Of a stretch of DNA of 64,000 nucleotides, positions 51,846 to 60,900 are shown in pieces; positions within the stretch are counted from its first letter, which is position 1, and each line of letters opens with the position of its first letter. Source of the DNA: CAIODY01 sp046051225 (GTDB lineage Bacteria > Bacteroidota > Bacteroidia > Chitinophagales > CAIODY01); the NCBI GenBank assembly GCA_046051225.1, contig JBJOOR010000006.1, positions 124,001 through 188,000 on the forward strand, given 5' to 3'. The notes under the pieces are model-generated. The model did no database searches. It was given only the letters and a program-made list of their open reading frames with translations, and was not told the origin of the DNA. The translations under genes and the position numbers were made by a program.

Positions 51846-52646
51846 TTAATGTGCAACGGTTAATTTTTGTTCGGAAATAATTCCATTAGCATTTACTTTT
51901 AGTAAATAAATACCGTTGGGCAAATTGGCTGTGCTAAAGGTTTTAGAGATATTGCCTGTTGCATTTTTTTCGTCTAAAACGGTGGCAACCTGTTTGCCAG
52001 CTACATCAAATAAATTAGCAGCAACAAAAGAAGTTGTAGTTAAATTGATGCTGATAGTTGTACTGCTGTTTGATGGATTTGGATACACATTGAATTTTGA
52101 AATAGGATTAACTACATCTGCAAAACCAGTAGTGCCGCCTAATCTATTCAAAATAGAATCACGAATAATTGTAGTATCGCTTGTTGAAAATGCAGCAGAG
52201 TTGTACATAATGCGATGGTCTTTGCCAGCTAATACAATAACCTTTGGCATACCTGTACCATAATATGCAGTGATTAAAGCACCGCTATCCATAGGTGCAT
52301 ACATCATCACATTGTTGCTCATTACCCACGTTTGAGAACCTGAACATGACAATAAATCATCTGTTGGATAAGCATACGCTTTAATACTATGAGGATGATT
52401 TGCTAAAATGTGGTTTGCCATTGCTTGCATAGTTTGTGCAGGTGGTGGACACATGCTGCAACTGTGGTGCAAATGAAGAATAACTATTTTGCCCGAATCT
52501 AAATCGGCAAAGCAGTTACGCATAGTGCCGTTGCAATCCATTTTGTGAAAATTAAAAGTGGTAGGCTGCCCTACCATTTGTGCCATTATTTTGTTTGAGA
52601 AAATTGTAATTGCTGCGAAAGCAAAAAGTAAAAATGTCTTTTTCAT
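51846..52646 (-). CDS. Thioredoxin-fold protein with T9SS sorting domain
   Basis: About 266 aa from the ATG at 52646, which begins the signal peptide KKTFLLFAFAAITIFSNKIMAQ; the track-like longer start would add an improbable 20 residues. Residues about 25-180 form a thioredoxin-like domain whose active-site position is HHSCSMCPPP, a CxxC motif, followed by AQTMQAMANHI. The C-terminal 75 residues (FNVYPNPSN to the end) are a type A sorting domain. Extracellular redox or copper-relay function (Sco/TlpA-like) is suggested by the fold, the CxxC motif and the operon. Confidence 0.8.
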   Translation of the reverse strand: MKKTFLLFAFAAITIFSNKIMAQMVGQPTTFNFHKMDCNGTMRNCFADLDSGKIVILHLHHSCSMCPPPAQTMQAMANHILANHPHSIKAYAYPTDDLLSCSGSQTWVMSNNVMMYAPMDSGALITAYYGTGMPKVIVLAGKDHRIMYNSAAFSTSDTTIIRDSILNRLGGTTGFADVVNPISKFNVYPNPSNSSTTISINLTTTSFVAANLFDVAGKQVATVLDEKNATGNISKTFSTANLPNGIYLLKVNANGIISEQKLTVAH

Positions 52647-52762
52647 TTTGAAAATTGTTTTTGTTTTTTGAAATAAAATTAATTGTAGTGTTTTTGTACT
52701 GAACACAAAACAGCAAAAGCCATTGCATGAAATGCAATAGCGGAATTAGCAAAAAGTAAATT

Positions 52763-53155
52763 CTAAATTAAAAACGACCTGTGCAGGATGTAGATGGGTG
52801 GCGAATGCCCGTGTGGCGATTCGGAAACAAAAGTTGGAAGCGGAAAATTATTTGTGGTAAATGCTGTTGCAATTTGGTAAGGTAAAAATGCAACAAGTTT
52901 ATTGGAATGGAATTTTAATGTGAATGATTTGTTGGTGTTTTTGTCATTCTTATTAGTTTTTAAAATAACCAACTTATCATGGCAACATTTGGTAGAATGA
53001 TTTTCTTTTTCGTGGTCGCATTTGCAATGTTTATTGATATTTAACCCAAAAAGTTGAAAAGAATTTTTGCCACCGCAATGATGCACTGTAAGACTGAAAC
53101 CTACTGTTGTAGATAGGTACAGGAACAAAGTGAGTAAGAGTGTAATTTTTTTCAT
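52763..53155 (-). CDS. HYC_CC_PP family small exported protein
   Basis: About 130 aa from the ATG at 53155 (the upstream in-frame start lies within the promoter). A signal peptide (KKITLLLTLFLYLSTTVGFS) precedes the family signatures: HHCGGK, then CKCDHEKENHSTKCCHDK, and near the end HSPPIYILHRSF, the PP motif. The HYC motif reads HHC here. Many Cys and His residues point to metal binding. Such genes are restricted to Bacteroidota and lie beside TonB receptors and copper resistance genes. It is the first gene of the nine-gene run and carries a promoter with both boxes. Confidence 0.82.
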   Translation of the reverse strand: MKKITLLLTLFLYLSTTVGFSLTVHHCGGKNSFQLFGLNINKHCKCDHEKENHSTKCCHDKLVILKTNKNDKNTNKSFTLKFHSNKLVAFLPYQIATAFTTNNFPLPTFVSESPHGHSPPIYILHRSFLI

Positions 53156-53169
53156 GGCAATGATGATTG

Positions 53170-53199
53170 CAATAATACGCAATATTTTTGATTAGCAAA
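53170..53199 (-). promoter_or_regulatory. Promoter of the metal-locus operon
   Basis: On the minus strand TTTG (53196-53199), 18 bp, then TATTATTG (53170-53177), one change from TAnnTTTG, 14 bp before the HYC_CC_PP start. Both boxes at about the expected spacing make this a credible sigma-ABfr promoter. Confidence 0.55.
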
Positions 53200-53639
53200 C
53201 AATTTGCAACAAAGCAAAAAAATGTGGCAAATCATTAGAAGGTTAGAGCTTGTTGATTTTCTATTTCGAAACTTTAGAACGTAACAACTAATACTCCTGC
53301 AAGCAATTTTGCAGCTTGTCTTTTGTGGGTTACAAACTTGTGCTTGTTAAGGGAGCAAACTTTCAAATTGCCCATTAAGCCGCTGTGATAGTAGCTTTTA
53401 TTTATTGGTTATAAACTAAAATGCTTCGCCACAGTTTAGCATACTATTTAAAATTATTAATTACTCAAGCTGAATGCAATACAAACACCTTAAAGATGAA
53501 ATATTTATTTAAGAATAAACATCTTCGGCTACTCTGTACCTAGGCACTTTTAGCTTACATCAATGAATATAACTAACTAGCAACTTGTGTTATTTGTAAT
53601 AGGCTAATTAAAACAAAAAGAAAAAATATTTTTAGATAC
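53200..53639. other. Gene-free stretch before tRNA-Gln
   Basis: About 440 bp without a credible ORF. It contains a 6-bp hairpin CTGCAA / TTGCAG near 53298 and the segment TTATAAACTAAAATGCTT near 53409, which matches the head of the 41-bp array at 7013-7030. It also has GCAAACTTTCAA near 53360, whose reverse complement occurs at 29107-29118. The stretch may hold worn copies of dispersed intergenic repeats. Confidence 0.5.
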
Positions 53640-53671
53640 TTGCTAAAAAATAAAAAAAGTTTTTACTTTTG
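53640..53671 (+). promoter_or_regulatory. Promoter of tRNA-Gln
   Basis: TTG (53640-53642), 21 bp, then TACTTTTG (53664-53671), a perfect TAnnTTTG box, 17 bp before the tRNA. Confidence 0.65.
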
Positions 53672-53688
53672 CAGCCGCAATAAAATGC

Positions 53689-53761
53689 TGTCCGATGGTG
53701 TAACTGGCAACACGTCTGATTTTGATTCAGAAGAGTCTAGGTTCGAGCCCTAGTCGGACAA
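53689..53761 (+). tRNA. tRNA-Gln (anticodon TTG)
   Basis: Acceptor arms TGTCCGA / TCGGACA pair perfectly; D arm GTGT / ACAC; anticodon arm TCTGA-TTTTGAT-TCAGA with anticodon TTG; T arm CTAGG-TTCGAGC-CCTAG; discriminator base A. No CCA is encoded. All four arms are intact. Confidence 0.97.
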
Positions 53762-53775
53762 CAAAAAACAGCAGT

Positions 53776-53810
53776 AAAGCCTTTTAAAATTTATTTTGAA
53801 AGGCTTTTTT
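53776..53810 (+). terminator. Terminator of tRNA-Gln
   Basis: AAAGCCTTTTAAAA / TTTTGAAAGGCTTT hairpin with a 4-nt loop and trailing T-run, 14 bp after the tRNA and before the cyclophilin gene. Confidence 0.85.
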
Positions 53811-53833
53811 AATTAAACTTAAAAAAAAATATA

Positions 53834-54265
53834 ATGAACGCTATCATCCACACAGCTAAAGGCAACATGAAAATTGAGTTTTTTGAAAAAGATGCACCCG
53901 GTACGGTTGCTAATTTTGTGAAACTAATTAAACAAGGTTTTTATGATGGCTTAACTTTTCATCGTGTAATTGAAGATTTTGTAATTCAAGGCGGATGCCC
54001 CGAAGGTAGGGGTAGTGGTGGTCCAGGTTATTCAATACCATGCGAATTAAAAGGTGCTAATCAATATCATGATACAGGGGTTTTAAGCATGGCTCATCGT
54101 GGTAAAGATACTGGTGGTTCACAATTTTTTATATGCCATAGTCGTAATAACACAGCCCATTTAGATAGAGTACATACTTGCTTTGGTAAAGTAATTGAAG
54201 GCGTAGAGGTAATTGAATTGATTACCCAAGGCGATAAAATGATAAAAGTAGAAATAGTTGATTAA
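53834..54265 (+). CDS. Cyclophilin-type peptidyl-prolyl isomerase
   Basis: A 143-aa cytoplasmic prolyl isomerase without a signal peptide. Active-site blocks are FHRVIEDFVIQGGCPEGRGS (catalytic Arg after His) and GKDTGGSQFFICHSRN, with the catalytic aromatic in HLDRVHTCFGKV. It is a minimal single-domain bacterial cyclophilin. It assists protein folding. It lies just after tRNA-Gln and ends about 200 bp before the aldehyde dehydrogenase gene. Confidence 0.94.
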   Translation: MNAIIHTAKGNMKIEFFEKDAPGTVANFVKLIKQGFYDGLTFHRVIEDFVIQGGCPEGRGSGGPGYSIPCELKGANQYHDTGVLSMAHRGKDTGGSQFFICHSRNNTAHLDRVHTCFGKVIEGVEVIELITQGDKMIKVEIVD

Positions 54266-54429
54266 ACAACAACTTGCCTATTAATTTCCCTATGTATTTG
54301 CTTCATTAGTTGTAGCTTATTTCTTTCCTTATTCAACAAAAAATTATTGCCTTATGGCATTTAATGCATTCGTGTTTACTAAATTAAGTTGTTAGTAGAT
54401 AAGATGCATCAATATTATTTTCAAACAAC

Positions 54430-54437
54430 TATATTTG
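54430..54437 (+). promoter_or_regulatory. Promoter -7 box of the PaaN-like gene
   Basis: TATATTTG, a perfect TAnnTTTG match 26 bp before the ATG at 54464. It lies after the in-frame TTG at 54389 and so rules that codon out as start. Confidence 0.6.
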
Positions 54438-54463
54438 CGACTCAATTTAAAAAACATTTATTT

Positions 54464-56104
54464 ATGAAACATATTTCAATTATTGAAAATGCAATAAAAG
54501 CTAATTTTGAAAGAACCTTTTATGCTCAATATCCCGAACATCCAAAAGCTTATGCTGAAGATGGCATGCAAAAGGGTGCAGATTTTTTTAAGAATAGTTT
54601 GAATAAAAATTACACAGAATTATTACAAACTAATGAATCAGCTTGGGGTGGCGAAGAATCATCGCCCTATACACAAGAAAATTTGGGCATTAAGTATCCA
54701 TTATTTTCGGTAGATAGTTTGGTTGAAAATGCAACATCAGCACAAAAAAGTTGGATGAAAAAATCGGTTACCGAACGTGCTGATATTTTAATTGATGCAT
54801 TAGAAAATATTAAAACCAGATTTTTTGATATTGCATTTGCTACCATGCATACCACTGGGCAATCATACATGATGTCGTTTCAAGCAAGTGGGCCACATGC
54901 CAATGATAGAGCTTTAGAATCTATTGCACAAGGCGTAAAATCAATAGCCGAATACCCAGCCAATGTGGTTTGGGAAAAGCCTATGGGTAAATTTAATATC
55001 ACATTACAAAAAAGTTTTAAAGCCATTCCAAAAGGTGTAGGTTTGGTAATTGGCTGTTCTACATTTCCTGTTTGGAACACATTGCCAGGTTTATTTGCCG
55101 ATTTAATTACTGGCAATTCGGTAATTGTAAAACCACATCCAAAAGCTGTATTGGCTATTGCTATTGCAGTGGCTGAAATACAGAAAGCATGTAAAGCGGC
55201 TGGTGTTGATGTAAACACAGTTCAGTTAGCTTGCGATGTATCAGAAAATTTAATTACCAAACAATTAGCCGAACATCCATCGGTTAATTTAATTGATTAT
55301 ACAGGCGGTTCGGCATTTGGCGATTATGTTGAATCTATCAAAAACAAAACAGTATTTACTGAAAAAGCAGGTGTAAATAGTGTAATTATTGATTCGGCTA
55401 AAAACATAGATGATGTATTTTCGAATTTAGCATTTTCGGTTTCCTTATATTCGGGGCAAATGTGTACAGCGCCACAAAACTTTTTTATTCCTGAAAAAAT
55501 AAAAAATGGTGATGTTGAAATTACATTTGAAGAAGCCGTTGAAAAATTTAAAACTGCCTTACATGCTTTGGTTACCAACCCCAAAATGGGTGCTGGTACT
55601 TTAGGTGCTATACAAAATGAAGTTACGTTAAATCGTGTGTTGAATATTTCGAAAGTAGGTGGTAAAGTTGAAATGGCTTCGATAAGAGTAGCCAATGAAG
55701 AATTTACAAATGCTCGTACTTGTTCACCATCAATAATTGTATGTGATGCAGCTGATAAAAATGTGTACGAACAAGAATTATTTGGGCCAATAGTAATTTT
55801 TATTAAAACCAAATCAACCCAACAATCAGTTGAATTGGCTAAAGCCATGTGTAAAAATCATGGTGCAATTACTTGTGCGGCTTATACCACCGATAATGCA
55901 ACGGCTCAATTAATAGAAGATGAAATGAATAGTGTATTTGCGCCTGTAAGCTTTAATTTAACAGGCTTTATTTGGGTAAACCAACATGCATCTTTTAGCG
56001 ATTTTCATGTTACAGGTGGCAACCCTGCTGGTAATGCATCATTTACTAATGCCGATTTTATTAATCGCAGATTTGTTTGGGTAGGCAATAGAAGAATGAT
56101 TTAA
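54464..56104 (+). CDS. paaN: PaaN-type aldehyde dehydrogenase
   Basis: About 546 aa from the ATG at 54464. The N-terminal 110 residues (AQYPEHPKAYAEDGMQKGAD, then WGGEESSPYTQENLGIKYP) are characteristic of PaaN, the ring-opened phenylacetate-pathway aldehyde dehydrogenase, and not of ordinary aldehyde dehydrogenases. The dehydrogenase core has the NAD-binding IDYTGGSAFGDYV and the catalytic cysteine in YSGQMCTAPQNFF. No paaA-E, paaG, paaJ or paaZ gene lies near, so its place in phenylacetate breakdown is uncertain; isolated paaN homologs are known. Own promoter box and a terminator shared with glutamate dehydrogenase. Confidence 0.87.
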   Translation: MKHISIIENAIKANFERTFYAQYPEHPKAYAEDGMQKGADFFKNSLNKNYTELLQTNESAWGGEESSPYTQENLGIKYPLFSVDSLVENATSAQKSWMKKSVTERADILIDALENIKTRFFDIAFATMHTTGQSYMMSFQASGPHANDRALESIAQGVKSIAEYPANVVWEKPMGKFNITLQKSFKAIPKGVGLVIGCSTFPVWNTLPGLFADLITGNSVIVKPHPKAVLAIAIAVAEIQKACKAAGVDVNTVQLACDVSENLITKQLAEHPSVNLIDYTGGSAFGDYVESIKNKTVFTEKAGVNSVIIDSAKNIDDVFSNLAFSVSLYSGQMCTAPQNFFIPEKIKNGDVEITFEEAVEKFKTALHALVTNPKMGAGTLGAIQNEVTLNRVLNISKVGGKVEMASIRVANEEFTNARTCSPSIIVCDAADKNVYEQELFGPIVIFIKTKSTQQSVELAKAMCKNHGAITCAAYTTDNATAQLIEDEMNSVFAPVSFNLTGFIWVNQHASFSDFHVTGGNPAGNASFTNADFINRRFVWVGNRRMI

Positions 56105-56149
56105 ACTATAAAAAAAAGAGATAATAGATATCAAGATAATTGTAAAAAC

Positions 56150-56187
56150 AAAAAAGCGAAACCGATTCATTCAGTTTCGCTTTTTTA
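56150..56187. terminator. Bidirectional terminator between paaN and glutamate dehydrogenase
   Basis: AAAAAAGCGAAAC / GTTTCGCTTTTTT, a 13-bp stem with an 11-nt loop, between convergent genes. Confidence 0.88.
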
Positions 56188-56210
56188 TAAAAAGTATTTT
56201 CAATAAACGA

Positions 56211-57647
56211 TTATGGAAAAATACCTAATTGTAAATAGCTATCGCCAATTTTATTGATGGCATTTACAAATGCAGCAGTTCTTAAATCATCTATTTTTTT
56301 ATTGGCTTTATATATTTCACGAATCTCGTGGTAAGAGCCAATCATAGTATCTTCTAAACCGCTATATACTAAATCAATTTCATCAGGACCATGTGCCAAA
56401 ATACTTCTTTCAGATGAACTAACTTTTTTACCTGTTAATCCTTCAACAGCCGAAATCATATTCGCATTCGAATTTTCTTGAAAACGTTTTTCCATACGTC
56501 CATAACGAACGTGGCTTAAGTTTTTCAACCATTCAAAATAAGATACTGTAACACCACCTGCATTCAAATACATATCGGGCATTACAACTATTCCTTTTTT
56601 TATTAAGATAGCATCAGCATCAGGCGTTAATGGACCATTAGCCGCTTCGCCAACTATTTTAGCTTTTATTTTTGGAGCATTAGCAGCATCAATTACATTT
56701 TCTAAAGCAGCAGGTATTAAAATATCACAATCAGCTTCTAATACATCACTTGCTTTTTTAGAAGTTTTGCTAGCGCCTTTATAATTTAAAATAGAACCAG
56801 TTTCTTGTTTGCATTTAAATACTGCATCTACATCTAATCCTTTTGGATTGTAAACAGTTCCTTCCATTTCACTTAATGCAACGATAATAGCACCATGTTT
56901 TTGGAAGAAGTAAGCAGCATGATAACCTACATTTCCTAAACCTTGTACGGCTACACGTTTGCCTTCGACACCAACTGATAAGCCTAATTTCTTCATTTCA
57001 TCGGCTTGGTTACACATTTCGCGAATGCCATAAAATACACCTAAACCTGTAGCTTCTTTTCTACCACGAACACCACCTTGTGCAATTGGTTTACCAGTAA
57101 TACAACCAGCAGCATCAATTTCGCCTGGCTTCATAGATGTATAGGTATCTAATATCCAACCCATTTCACGTTCGCCACTGCCATAATCAGGTGCAGGTAC
57201 ATCAATGCCAGGTCCAATAAAATTTTTCTTAATTAATTCAGCCGCATAACGACGTGTAATACGTTCTAACTCATCAACGGTATAATCTTTTGGATTAATT
57301 TTAATACCACCCTTACCACCACCAAATGGCACATTTACAGTAGCGCATTTGTAAGTCATTAACGATGCTAAAGCCATTACTTCATCTTGGTTTACACCCA
57401 TGCTATAACGGATGCCACCTTTACAAGGTAATTTGTGATGACTGTGTTGCACACGATAAGCTTCAATAACTTTTACTTCGCCTTTTATTTTTACAGGAAA
57501 GCGCATTTGGTAAACGCTATTACAAGCTTTGATTTGTTCTAACAAACCTGGTTCGTATGAAGTGAATTTTGCAGCTTTATCAAATGAACGTTCAACGCTT
57601 TGAAAAAAACTGTACTCGGCATGAGTATTTGATTGTTTCTTTGCCAT
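56211..57647 (-). CDS. gdhA: Glutamate dehydrogenase
   Basis: Interconverts glutamate and 2-oxoglutarate plus ammonia. The 478-aa enzyme has the Glu/Leu/Phe/Val dehydrogenase blocks: HHKLPCKGGIRYS, the catalytic lysine segment VPFGGGKGGIKINP, DVPAPDYGSGEREMGWI and the dinucleotide fold VQGLGNVGYHAAY. It is somewhat longer than the 420-aa bacterial NAD type and resembles the forms common in Bacteroidota. It could run in either direction; cofactor choice cannot be read safely. It is 15 bp after the CcmD-like gene on the same strand. Confidence 0.93.
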   Translation of the reverse strand: MAKKQSNTHAEYSFFQSVERSFDKAAKFTSYEPGLLEQIKACNSVYQMRFPVKIKGEVKVIEAYRVQHSHHKLPCKGGIRYSMGVNQDEVMALASLMTYKCATVNVPFGGGKGGIKINPKDYTVDELERITRRYAAELIKKNFIGPGIDVPAPDYGSGEREMGWILDTYTSMKPGEIDAAGCITGKPIAQGGVRGRKEATGLGVFYGIREMCNQADEMKKLGLSVGVEGKRVAVQGLGNVGYHAAYFFQKHGAIIVALSEMEGTVYNPKGLDVDAVFKCKQETGSILNYKGASKTSKKASDVLEADCDILIPAALENVIDAANAPKIKAKIVGEAANGPLTPDADAILIKKGIVVMPDMYLNAGGVTVSYFEWLKNLSHVRYGRMEKRFQENSNANMISAVEGLTGKKVSSSERSILAHGPDEIDLVYSGLEDTMIGSYHEIREIYKANKKIDDLRTAAFVNAINKIGDSYLQLGIFP

Positions 57648-57661
57648 GATTTAAAAATGGA

Positions 57662-57892
57662 TTATTGTTTTTTTGATGAATCTAATGTTTTTTCTATTGA
57701 TGTTATTTTTCTATCAATGGTAATTAAATAAATAATTAAACCTGTAAGGATAGTTAAAATTACCGCTACCACTACCCATATTTTCCCTTCGGAACGCATG
57801 GTATCAGCCATTTCAGTAGCCGATGCTGTGTTTGCCAAGGTTAGTAAACCTACTAAAAAGGCAATTGATTTTGTATAATTGGAAAGTTTCAA
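57662..57892 (-). CDS. CcmD-like small membrane protein (about 77 aa)
   Basis: Start placed at the TTG of 57892, which gives a signal-like N-terminus (KLSNYTKSIAFLVGLLTLAN) directly downstream of a good promoter; the longer in-frame start at 57976 would lie upstream of that promoter. The mature part has TEMADTMRSEGKIWVVVAVI, a second hydrophobic span and a charged helix LITIDRKITSIEKTLD. This is the pattern of Bacteroidota CcmD-family proteins, found beside cytochrome c maturation genes, which are absent here. It precedes gdhA by 15 bp. Confidence 0.75.
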   Translation of the reverse strand: MKLSNYTKSIAFLVGLLTLANTASATEMADTMRSEGKIWVVVAVILTILTGLIIYLITIDRKITSIEKTLDSSKKQ

Positions 57893-57917
57893 ATTATGTT
57901 TTTGAAAATTGAGTGCG

Positions 57918-57948
57918 CAAACGTAACGTAAAAAGATTAATTCTGCAA
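57918..57948 (-). promoter_or_regulatory. Promoter of the CcmD-like/gdhA operon
   Basis: Minus-strand TTG (57946-57948), 20 bp, then TACGTTTG (57918-57925), a perfect TAnnTTTG box. The predicted RNA start near 57911 supports the TTG start codon at 57892. Confidence 0.6.
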
Positions 57949-57988
57949 TATTGATTTTAAGATAAAGTTTCAACATTAATATGTGCAG

Positions 57989-60900
57989 TTATTTAATTAG
58001 TATAACATCGCCTTTTAAAAAAATAGTTCTGCCAAAATAATTTTCAACTTGAAGTGTCCATACATAAGTATCAATAAGCATCAGTTGATTATGAAAAGAA
58101 CCGTTCCAACTTTTTGTTTTATCATTGGTACTAAACACGTTATTCCCCCATCTATCATATACATTAAATTGAATGGTTTTAATACAATCAATGTTTTCGT
58201 AAATAGGCATAAAAACATCATCAACGCCATCATCATTTGGCGAAAATGCATTGGGCAATTGTACACTGCCGCATTCATCAAACGTAGTAATGGTAACACA
58301 TGCAGTATCTGTACATCTCCATTCATCTGTACCGATTACACAATATTTTTGAGTAAGTATTCCGTTCCAAATGGTTGAACTACAGCTATCGCAACTTAAA
58401 TTGTTAGAGGGTTGCCAAGTATAATATTTTGTTCCCGATGCACTTAATTTTACAAGTTGCCCTGTGCCCACTAAAGTATCGTGGCTTACATAAATGGATG
58501 GGTTTATGGCATTAAGTTGCAAAGCAAAATTATGTTTACAATTTTTGCTATCAGATACTTGCAAATAATATAACCCTTTGGCTATGTTATACAGCGTTGG
58601 TAAAGTTTCACCATTGCTCCAAAGATAGTAGTAGGGCGCTGTGCCATATTTTGCATTTACATTTATGTTGCCATCTTTATTAAAACAATGGCTTGCTATA
58701 AAGTTAGTATCAATACCAATTGGTAATGGATTTTGAAGATGAATAGTATCTATACTGATGCAATTATTAGCATCTTTTGATGTGATGATATATGTGCCCG
58801 AACATAATTTTTTATTGATGCTATCAGGCTTATATCCATTTCCCCAATTATAATGATAAGGAATTTTACCTCCTAAAGGAGTAATGACTGCTATGCCATT
58901 GCACGAATCGTTGCAAAAAGGATTTGAAATTACTTGGGCTTGGGTAATAAAATTGGTTTGAATGGTAAATGAATCAACAAGTGTATCGTTTACACAAAAT
59001 TTATTAGTAACCATAATGTTGTAATTACCACTGCAAATAGAATCTATATAATTTGTATTTATTCCATTGCTCCAAAGATAAGTGTATGGCTTCATACCGC
59101 CATTAACAGTAATTATAGCATTGCCACTACATGGCGTTTTGCAAAGCGAAGCTTGATAGTTTAATGTATAACTAAGGCTATCTACTTTTTTTGTTTGAAC
59201 CAATATAGTATCTTTTATACCGCAGCCATCTGTAACAATGCAATAATTTGAGCCTACACATAAATTATTTATAGTAGCATTTAATTGCGCATTATTCCAT
59301 AAAAACGAATATGGTTTTAATCCACCATTGGCATGCACAAATGCTTTGCCATTGCAAGTATTAATACATGAAATGGTTGAAGAATCTAAATAAAGCTGGG
59401 GCAATGAATAATTGGTAATGGCAGCAAATGCAGAATCTTTTTGAAGGCATACATCAGTAATATTGCAATAAATATTACCCGAACAAAGTGTGGTATTGTT
59501 ATAGGTTGAAATACTATTATTCCAATTATATAAATATGGCAACCTGCCACCCTTGCATTTTACAATTGCTTTGCCTTTGCAACTATTACTACAAATAGGA
59601 TTAGAAATGGAATCTAATAATGCCTTTAAAGTATCGGTTGCTGTAATGCTTACATAAAAAGTATCAGCTACATTGCAAGCATCTTTAATAATGCAATTGT
59701 AATTGCCAAGGCATACATTCATAATAGAATCTGTTAATCCACCATTACTCCATTTATAAGTATAGGGTGCTGTACCATTTGATACAAAAACGGTAGCGCC
59801 GCCATTGCAAATATTGTTACATGATTTTTGCATTATAAATGAATCAATGGTAAGTGGTGTAATTTTATTTACTTTTAAACTAAATGTATCCGAACCACAA
59901 CCAATACTAGTGGCAATGCAATAATAATTTGAATCGGGGCAAAGATTAAAATGAGTTTGCGAAAACACAAAATCATTCCATCTAAAAAAATAGGGTGGTA
60001 CACCACCTGTTAAATTTAAAGTAGCATAAGCATTGCATTGATTGCTACAATTATTGTTGGCAATAGTAAAATTGCCAGTTGCTTTGCCTACTAGTGGCAC
60101 AAGTATCGAATCTGTAATGGATGAACCGCAAGCATCGGTAACGGTGCATTTATAATAAGTATTAGCACAGGCATTAAAATAAGTTTGTCCGCTTGTACCA
60201 TCATTCCATGTAAAAGTAAAAGGTGGTATTCCACCACTTACATTTACATAAGCAGTACCAAAACATGCATCTAAGCAAGACCCCGAAGCACCTAACGATA
60301 TACTTAAATTATTAGCAACTCCAATTGTGGTAGCAATGCCATTTATAGTTCCGCAAGCATCAGTAACAATACAAAAATAATTGTTTGCTGTGCAAAGCCC
60401 AGTGGCTATTGCAGTAGTTTGTCCATTATTCCATAAATATGTGTAAGGTGGTACACCGCCTTGTGGCGAAAGTGGCGAAGAGTTTTGTACTGTGGCTGTA
60501 CCCAAACAAAAAGAATTGCAAGTAGCTGTTGAAGTTATATTTAATACAATTGGTTTTGCCCTTGGAAATGTAAAAGTAATGGTATCGCTTTTATTACATT
60601 TATCGGTTACAATTACGGTGTAAACACTATCGGGACAAAGGTTCTTTCCTGTTTGTGTGGTTTGATGATTACTCCAATTAAATGTATATGGCGTAATGCC
60701 ACCAGTTATATTCAAAGATGCTTTTCCGATGCAAGGATTTAAACAAGAATAAATATAGTTGATAGATATTATTGTAGGCGGCCCAGCTATTATTACATTA
60801 AACGTACTGCTTAAAGTAACAGAATCATTACAAGCATCTTTTATTTTTACAGATACTGTTTGCCCAGGGCATATACTATCTATTTGGTTTAATGTAGAAC

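Noticed and set aside
55324..55848. 174-codon minus-strand ORF inside paaN
   Set aside because: Antisense shadow of a conserved dehydrogenase domain.
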